From assembly GCA_963576735.1 (NCBI GenBank), contig OY755177.1, positions 2,666,001 through 2,730,000 on the forward strand: a stretch of DNA of 64,000 nucleotides, read 5' to 3'. Made by a program: the position numbers and the translations under genes. The notes under the pieces are model-generated. The model saw only the letters and a program-made list of their open reading frames with translations, searched no databases and was not told the origin of the DNA. Of the stretch, positions 56,893 through 64,000 are shown one piece after another; the stretch's first letter is position 1, and each line of letters begins with the position of its first letter. Source of the stretch: Bedellia somnulentella. Taxonomy: Eukaryota; Arthropoda; Insecta; Lepidoptera; Bedelliidae.

Positions 56893-57452
56893 ATTTAAAA
56901 TATGTAGAGTTGAAGAGTTGGCTCGTCTTCAAAGCACGATACAGTCGACTGTCGCTTTGATTCGGGATCATAGTTATATACCCATGTTTCGTCACCAGTC
57001 AGTATATCATATACGTTTTTTTTCTCGCCTCCGTTGAATTTATCTATCATGAATAGGCACCAATCCACCCGACGGTCTTTCTGCTCATCGGTAAGTTTGT
57101 GCGGCACCCATCTCGAACAACGTTTACGGAGAGAAAGGTGGTCGTGGATGGTTTTTATTGCTGCTGATCCAATTTCTAGTTCTCGCTCTAGCTCTATATA
57201 TGTAATTCGTCGGTTTTCGCGAATAAGTTTTTCGACTGCACGAACGTTTTCTTGCGTGATCGCGGCTGGGGGCCGTCTTCGAGACATCCCCGTCCTCTTT
57301 TAAATTCAGCAAATCAGTTGAATACTGTTGCTCGGGAACAAGCAGACTCACCAAAAGTAGAAGCCAAAAGCTCAAAACATTCTTGAGGCTTTAAACATTT
57401 TTAAAAAGTCATAATAAATCATAGTGCGTAAATCACTTCGACTGAACTCCAT
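56893..57452 (-). pseudogene. mariner-type transposase, truncated and frameshifted
   Basis: The start MEFSRSDLRTMIYYDF is at 57452. The next frame gives LKPQECFELLASTFGESACS and RATVFN then a stop, FAEFKRGRG, and the frame at 57287 gives AITQENVRAVEKLIRENRRI, a helix-turn-helix region, RCSRWVPHKLTDEQKDRRV and LTGDETWVYNYDPESKRQS. The GDETWV aspartate is the first of the mariner DD34D triad. Similarity stops soon after (EDEP), and the catalytic second half is missing. At least two frameshifts and one internal stop. Subfamily not assigned; TIRs not identified. Confidence 0.9.
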
Positions 57453-57551
57453 TGTTGCAAGTGAATTCCCGCCAGATTCTCGGAAAAATGATGCTCATTC
57501 AAATAAAAAATAAATAAAAAAAGTGAGTTCTATATTCAAATATGTCAATAA

Positions 57552-58170
57552 AAAACCGGCCAAGTGCGAGTCGGATCGCGCACTAAGGGTTCCGTACTAT
57601 CATATATATAGAAAATCCCGTTTGTGTGAAAATCATGGGAGCCAAATTAGGTAAGTATTTTGATTTATGACGTTTAAAAATAGAACTACGGGCTAGATCT
57701 CATTCAAACCAATTTTCGTTAGTAGTTTGTATAGTAATACACATCATATATTTTTTTCAGTATTATTATGCCCATATTTTAGAAGTTACGGGGGGGGGAC
57801 ACACATTTTAGCACTTTGAAAAAGTCTCTCGCGCAAACTATTCAGTTTTGAAAAAAATGATATAAGAAACCTCAACATCATTTTCAAATACCTTTTGATA
57901 GATACCCCACACGTATAGGTTTGATGAAAAAAAAAAATTGAGTTTCAGTTCTATGTATGGGGAACCCTAAAAATTTTGGTTTTTTTTTCAGATTTTATTT
58001 TAAAATCTTAATGCGGTTTCCAGAATACATCTACGCACCAATTTCCAATAATGTAGTTCTTATAGTTTCGGAATAAACTGGCTGTGACATACGGACGGAC
58101 GGACGGACAGACAGACATGACGAATCTATAAGGGTCCCGTTTTTGCCATTTGGCTACGGAACCCTAAAAA
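57552..58170 (+). repeat. Repeat family F, copy 2
   Basis: Nearly identical by eye to 13372-14000; the main difference is fewer CGGA/CAGA repeats. Confidence 0.88.
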
Positions 58171-58954
58171 CCAGCCTATAAGATGGTGTATAGCTTGCCA
58201 GTGTCAATTAAATGAGAAAAGAGTATCTAACTTCTATTGGCATGCCCCTCGTATGTATGTATGTATATTTATATTTAGACATAGTCCCATAAAAGATGAA
58301 TTTACTTTCGTCATATTTATATGGACGTTGAAATTTTATGGTGTAACAGATATTCACAATGAGATATTCGAAATTATTAATTTTAGCTAATTGTAGGTAG
58401 TAGCCAGCTACATTTTTAGTGATAGTTACCATACCCACATTTTGGCTTAATGTTGTTTCACCACAGAATGTAATTAAAATCAAATTGTAATAATAATCGA
58501 ATATCGTATTGATTCATAGACCACACCTGCCAAAATATATACGTTGTGCCTTTATAACGTAAAAATACTTCCCGTCTCCAATGCAATTCTATTCGCTTAT
58601 ACATTCAGCATCACAGTACATGTGCAATTTCATACGAGCCCATTTAGTATTCAAACATCCTCAATTGAGGAGCATCCAATCTATCAGCTCCCTTCAATCT
58701 CGAGGGAAGAGGTCGGCACAATCAACTATGTATAGTTTCCGTTCGAACCACACCCTGATGGATACATGAAGCGGGAATAGGGTTACCAGTCGGTAATTTT
58801 CATGGCATGTTTAGGATTTAGGCTTTTGGCAGGGGAAATTGAAAATTGTTAGGGATAAACATAAGTGAGTACTATCCAGTATGCTAGGATTTAACAAAAA
58901 TGAGAGTGATTGAGGAGTAACATTAAAGCCATAAAAAATATTTCTAGTAATCAA
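58171..58954. other. Unassigned spacer
   Basis: No gene or repeat recognised. Confidence 0.5.
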
Positions 58955-59035
58955 GGTTTACTAGATACAGCCTGGTGACAGGCAGACAGACACAGACAGT
59001 AAAGTTTTAGCAAAAGGGACCCTATTACTAAAACT
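58955..59035 (+). repeat. Family F 3' fragment, variant
   Basis: gatacagcctggtgacaggc, CAGA run, agggaccctatta resemble the end of a common variant of family F. Confidence 0.5.
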
Positions 59036-59110
59036 TACATTATCTTTATCTACGACCTTTACAACCATAAAAATGATTAGCTTAACTATGCATGGTTAAT
59101 AGGGATAATA

Positions 59111-59150
59111 TTTAGAGAATACAGTTCACAAATGAACTGTATTCTCTAAA
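59111..59150. repeat. Perfect 18-bp hairpin
   Basis: TTTAGAGAATACAGTTCA, loop CAAA, exact inverse to 59150. Confidence 0.85.
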
Positions 59151-59289
59151 CCCCACAGATTATATATTTTATAATTTGTAACGATATTCATTTGTTTGTT
59201 TCAGGTTGGTCCTACTATAAATATTGGATAGTATAAGTAACGTCATGACTTCGTTGCCATGGAGGAATAGTAAGATATCAGTATTTTAT

Positions 59290-59565
59290 ATTATTGCATA
59301 CATACACTCATGCCGTTAGTTTCCATTGGGGTAGGCAGAGACTATCGATGGCCACTGTACGATCCTGGCAAACCTCTGTAGATTCGCTCACATCTATAGA
59401 TCTTTTTATACATGCTCGTTTATTCTTCAAACTTCGTACGCCTGCCTTTTTGAGCACACTCTTTATCTGGTCGAAATGTGCCCTCTGAGATCTTCCTCTA
59501 CTTACATTATCTTCCACATTGCTTCTAAGATCTCTTTCATGAATAATCGCCTTCGACAATCAAGT
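59290..59565 (-). mobile_element. LINE B 3' end with pol C-terminus
   Basis: A minus frame has FDQIKSVLKKAGVRSLKNKR, ACIKRSIDVSESTEVCQDRT, then the tail complement catacatacactcatgccg. Good second reference for the LINE B C-terminus and tail. Confidence 0.82.
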
Positions 59566-60318
59566 GTTTCGCAGATTAATTTATACTTTCCGATCTGGTA
59601 ACCCTATGAACCCTATGTAGGAATAGGAACCTATTAGCCGTACTGTCAATTTCATCTGTCGGTTTCATGCTGGGATGATTTAGGATGTGGAAGGTAGTGT
59701 TTGTGTGATGGCCGTTTGCTTGTGATAGACCGGTGGGACCGCTGGCTTTTAATTAATGGATTGTAGGTTTGAGGTTCAGAGAACTAGGTGTTTGTATTCT
59801 ATTTGTGTAATAGAACAGCTCTGTATATGAATGAGGCTATTGTCAATACTACAAGCATTTAATATGTAAATAGGACGTGCGCTTTTTGATTCAATTACAA
59901 TCAAAAATGTATTATGACTGGCAAAATGTAAAACATCTACTCGAACAAACACATAGTTTCTTGTACAAAACTCCTGAGCTAATAAAATACATTGGCGAAA
60001 GCGCATAACCTACACGAAAACTGTATTTTAAACAATCTACTATTAATGTTTCTATTCTATGTCAATATCACGGAAAACCACGTCCTCAAATCGCATTTTT
60101 AGAAAATTAATTGTTTCTCAGATTAATTTAGTTCCCGATCTGGTAAACCTGTGTAGGAATACCTATTAGCCGTACTGTCAATTTCATCTGTCGGTTTCAT
60201 GCTGGGTGATTTAGGATGTGGAGGGTGGTGTTTGTGTTCAGTGATGGTCATTCGCTTGTGATGGACCGGTGGGACCGCTTGCTTTTAATTAATGGATTGC
60301 AGGTTTGAGCTGAGGATA
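59566..60318. repeat. Local direct duplication, about 215 bp
   Basis: 59566-59780 and 60108-60318 share cgatctggtaa, ctattagccgtactgtcaat, ttcatctgtcggtttcatgc, accggtgggaccgct and ttttaattaatggattg, about 540 bases apart. Confidence 0.88.
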
Positions 60319-60529
60319 GGTATCGTATAGGTATGTGGCTGTATTATATTCAGAAAATAACATATATATATATATACTAGCTTTTTGCCCGCGACTACGT
60401 CCGCGTGGACTACTTTTTTTGCATCCAGTTTACATCCAAAATACCAAAACACTATCTAACTACACTAACTTCTGTTTTTTTGAATTTATATTCCCGTGGG
60501 CGTTGTAATAGATATAAAGAACATTGAGA

Positions 60530-60660
60530 CTTTTTAAGTGATTATTGGGCGATGCAGTTGGACGGTTGGACGGACCCCATTCAACTTCCAAAAGTGGATA
60601 AAGAATTACTATCTCTGGAGCTGTGGCTACTCTTTTTTGGGATTTATGGCCATTAGTATA
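60530..60660 (+). mobile_element. SINE A piece inside Helitron C3
   Basis: gagactttttaagtgattat through gggatttatggccatta; shares its edges with the piece in C2. Confidence 0.78.
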
Positions 60661-61085
60661 TTCTCATAATTGATTGATGGATGAATTTCATACATTCCTT
60701 TTTGTAGTTGTTATATCAGTCAATCGCATCAAGATTCAAATTTCTAGATATATTGTATTTATAGATCAAAAATCTGTATAATATATTTCAATCTCTTAGG
60801 GGATGAGTTCCAAAAAACCTTTTTAATTGTTCATAAGAAACATGAAACAAACCATTTTGTAACCAAGTTTCTATGTTCAAAAATCTCTATGAGAATATTA
60901 GTTAAAAACAGTTAAAAAAACAAAAGCTATAAACATATTCTCAAACCTACCAAATGAATACGCAAAATTCATACAATATACTTTCAATTATCTTTATTCA
61001 TATATATTCGCATAGTTGAATGTGAAAAAGAAGGATTAGTGCATCCTATTATTCTAACCTAACACAAAAGCAAAAAAAATACGCA

Positions 61086-61165
61086 AAAAGACTTTGACCA
61101 CTCGGGATTCGAACCTGGGTCATTCGTTCTTAGTGTTTACAGTATACCGCTACGCCACGCAGACA
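61086..61165 (-). other. tRNA-like segment inside Helitron C3
   Basis: Same B-box ggttcgaatcc and A-box tggcgtagcggt as in C1, with about 9 bases deleted between them. Confidence 0.5.
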
Positions 61166-61779
61166 TTTGTGTAAGTCTCAAATTTGTGATATCCTATATA
61201 TCTAGTAGTCATACTATTGACAAACAATTAAATGGACAATTATTTTGATGAAAATGGATGAAACCCTTATTTTTTCCAAAAAGACTATTAATGAAGAGTC
61301 TGATAAAGTCGGTCGATGAAAAAATTAATCGTGTTAATATGGGGAACCATATAAAAGTTATGTTTTTTTATGCTCCTGTGGGAACCCTTGCGAAATCCGG
61401 GATAAATTATATCCTATATGTTGGCCAGGTGTATAACCTACATTCATGCCAAATTTGATCAAGATCGGTCCGGTAGAATTAACGTGATGAACGGACATAC
61501 AGACAGACAGACAGACAGACAGACATTTTTTTCAAAAACAGCAAATTTGGCTTCAGTATCGAAAATAAAACATATTCCACCGGTTTTTATTTTTTTTTCT
61601 TCAATGTACAGTTTTGACCTCGTTACAGTCTTATTATAGTATAGATATATTTAAGAGGATTATGTCTCAGGTTGTAGTAGATAATCTGTAAAATAGGCAA
61701 ACTTTTGGAAATATAAAAGCATCGCCTTTCGATTTAAGATGAAACGAAAATGTATTATGTATGACCGTATTTGTTTTAC

Positions 61780-61858
61780 ATATAGAATAGAATAGAAAAC
61801 TCTTTATTGTACATCACAGATGAAGACAATTTATATAACTTAGTACTTGAACAAATAA
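61780..61858 (-). repeat. Probable LINE 3' end
   Basis: Minus strand ends tgtacaataaagagttttct then TATTC repeats; short, non-coding. Confidence 0.45.
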
Positions 61859-61867
61859 ACACTTGAA

Positions 61868-61988
61868 CAACCTTTATTTCACCATCTTTTCCCCACTTAA
61901 TTTTCCAAAAGTGGCTGAGGGATTTCTAATTCCTTAGCTCTGGTTACCCCTTCTAGGGATTTGTAGCCGTGAGTATATGTATGTATGT
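61868..61988 (+). mobile_element. SINE A, 5'-truncated
   Basis: aacctttatttcaccatctt to the TATG tail; ttgaacaa flanks both sides. Confidence 0.85.
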
Positions 61989-62107
61989 TGAACAAATAGT
62001 TAAAACTTTTTGAATTAATAAAATGCCTAAGAGCTTCGCATAGTCTTGTTCGTGGATTCGGAGTTTTTGTATATGGTAGAATAGGATGGACACTTGGTAT
62101 AACTTAG

Positions 62108-62152
62108 ACATACACGCCGTATACCCCCGAAGGGTTTGGCAGAGGTACTAAA
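62108..62152 (-). mobile_element. SINE K 3' scrap
   Basis: cacgccgtatacccccgaag, ttggcagaggtact. Confidence 0.6.
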
Positions 62153-62742
62153 ACGCTAGGAAATGTTTGGTTTCAAAGCTTTACGAAAAGAGAAAAAAGC
62201 CTTGGTTATGGGTGGTAGTTAGATTACGTTGGTTAAAATCTATCAACAAAATGTTGTTTTATCATTATCTTTGAAAACAGCTAACGTTCCGACTATATCT
62301 ATTAATGCATGTACAAAAATAATAAATTTCATGTATAATAACACCTACTCTGACTAAGGCCAAAGCCATCTCACCTTCAATTAAGTTGAAAGCCAGTTTG
62401 ATGGATTGGCGAGCTATTGAATCAGTAGTATTGATATTTGATGTTATCGAGTAATGGATTGACTCGTGTGTTATTTGTGAAACGTTTTCTAACTGACTTT
62501 AGTTACACTGGGTTAGTGTGAGAACCGCCATGTTTACGATGTGTATCATGAATGTATTTTATAATGGTTTATTGGGCTGGATTTTCAGAATTCTATTTTA
62601 CTTTGCAAGCGTATTTTTGCAATGGAAATATTTCAGTTGGCGCCGATTTTGTTAATTGAAAATTCAATATAAAAAGATTTGAAAATGCTCTTCAAAATCT
62701 GAATTAAAAAGTTCCTTATTTTTATATAGAATACAGCTATAG
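62153..62742. other. Unassigned spacer
   Basis: No gene or repeat recognised. Confidence 0.5.
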
Positions 62743-62989
62743 CTGTGTAGTATCAGCTTAGAATAGCACTACCTCATTTATTCCGGTGGGTGTACGTAAG
62801 AGGTGACTAACGGTATTGGGGCTTTTAAGGGATTTTTGGGCGATGCGGTTGGAGACCCATCACCAACACAACCTTTATTTTACCATCTTTTCCCCACTCA
62901 CATTTCCAAAAGTGGCTGAGGAATTTCTTATTCCCTAGCTCTGGCTACCCCTTCAAGGGATTTAAAGCCGTGAGTATATGTATGTATGA
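62743..62989 (+). mobile_element. SINE A, full length
   Basis: Head gctgtgtagtatcagcttag, tail gtgagtatatgtatgtatg. Confidence 0.9.
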
Positions 62990-63675
62990 ATAAATTGGTG
63001 AAATAAAATTAATCACCTTATCAAATAAATTTACCTTTACTTAGGCTTTGTAAATTAGCACATTACTGTTAATGTAAATCAGTGTTTCGCAACATATAAA
63101 TCGCAAGAAAACAATTAAAGTAGTATTAGTGCACCACGTTTTAGTAGCATTAAAACCACTTAACTGCACTAACACGAAAACAATGTTGTTCGATGCAGTA
63201 GTTATACAGGGTGGCGCTAAAGTTTGATTGGGAATTGCATTTTGTATTACCGAGTGTGTTGTGAGCGAGAATGGGAATACATTTAGATTGAATATAGAAT
63301 GCGCTCTGACTTGTGCAGCGTAGGCAAAGATGAAATATGATGTAATAATAATTTGCACATAATCGAAGTGAGTTGATTCTATATTCTTTATCTTATTTAA
63401 AGATACAAAAAAGTTATTTACATACATATATACGATTCACAATATAAACAATCAAATATTCACTGCCCCTTTCGATTAGTATCACAATACTCAAATTTTA
63501 TACAAAATTAATTACAATTTTACAATGCAACAACCCGCCATTCAAATCAGAGGTCAAGTCAAGAGTAGTGTTGCCAACAAGCAGTGTGACCATCTCAATC
63601 ACTCAATATACGAGTAGAATATGCTAAAGCCGCGCGTACACTAAAACTAGCACTTAAGAATGCGTGAACTAGCGT
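62990..63675. other. Unassigned spacer
   Basis: A 128-residue minus frame (63041-63427) has no motif I recognise and looks fortuitous. No repeat recognised. Confidence 0.45.
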
Positions 63676-63885
63676 GAACATATACTCATGGCTATACGCC
63701 CTGGAAGTGGTATTCACAACTAAGGACGTAGAAATTTTTCAGCCACTTTTGAAAGTTAATTGGGCAAAAGATTGTAAAATAAAGGGTCTTCCACCACATC
63801 GCCCAAAAATCCATTTAAAAGCCCATAGTCGCAGCTTATGTTCACCCACGGAAAAAAAACGGGGTAGTGCAATTCTAAGCCGACT
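63676..63885 (-). mobile_element. SINE A, diverged
   Basis: gaacatatactcatggctat through tagtgcaattctaagccgac; middle deletions. Confidence 0.8.
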
Positions 63886-64000
63886 ATTTTTTATATATAT
63901 ATGAAAGCACAGAATGTATTTTGTCAGTGACATTGCATCACCGGAGCAATGCAACAAAACAGTACAACTAACGTAAACAATTTAGTTACAAATCTTCCAC

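Larger units (their letters stand above)
60377..61645 (-). mobile_element. Helitron family C, copy 3
   Basis: CTAG 60377-60380, 5' end TCTATACTATAATAAGACTG at 61645, A and T flanks. Carries both the SINE A piece (60530-60660) and the tRNA-like segment (61086-61165), so it is the most complete copy. Confidence 0.8.

Noticed and set aside
63041..63427. 128-residue minus frame
   Set aside because: No recognisable motif; composition as expected from AT-rich non-coding DNA.

Overview
The window reads as intergenic or intronic DNA of a moth or butterfly. It is AT-rich and I find no convincing host gene, rRNA gene or intact tRNA gene. The lepidopteran call rests on Helitrons with the ends TCTATACTAATATTATAAAG ... 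CGTGCGAAGCCGGGGCGGG ... CTAG inserted between A and T, a BEL/Pao retrotransposon, tRNA-headed SINEs and hAT, mariner and PIF-like fragments. Nearly all long open frames are transposon debris or shadows of it.

Layout. 1-1.4 kb: reverse-transcriptase pseudogene of an RTE-like LINE. 2.07-11.19 kb: one nested locus. A minus-strand Helitron contains a short interspersed element (SINE A). SINE A contains a roughly 1-kb DNA transposon with 355-bp inverted repeats and an 8-bp target duplication. That transposon contains a hAT remnant (8-bp duplication) and a BEL/Pao element (identical 391-bp LTRs, 5-bp duplication), and the BEL gag is split by a tRNA-derived SINE (SINE K). A second SINE A sits inverted in the first. 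11-29 kb: scattered SINE A copies, LINE B 3' ends, a head-to-head Helitron pair and several MITEs. 29.18-30.12 kb: a miniature Ty3-like LTR element arranged LTR-int-LTR-int-LTR. 30-41 kb: SINEs, a solo LTR inside a SINE, a second Helitron with a helicase remnant, and a TTAA-flanked mini-element around a tRNA-like core. 41.5-64 kb: three copies of a Helitron family carrying a tRNA-like segment, local direct duplications, a mariner pseudogene, two copies of a 0.6-kb repeat (family F; the other is at 13.4 kb), two PIF-like MITEs, and more SINE A.

How the parts relate. SINE A, about 30 copies or fragments, is the dominant repeat. Its 3' tail (GCCGTGAGTATATGTATG plus TATG repeats) matches the 3' end of LINE B, so LINE B probably supplies its reverse transcriptase. 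Many SINE A copies have 6-13 bp target duplications, as expected for target-primed reverse transcription. The insertions give a relative chronology.

Limits: all alignments were done by eye, so edges are usually good to a few bases only where a target duplication is stated. Family names (A, B, C, D, E, F, G, H, J, K) are local labels. Single-copy stretches could hide short exons or regulatory elements that I cannot recognise.
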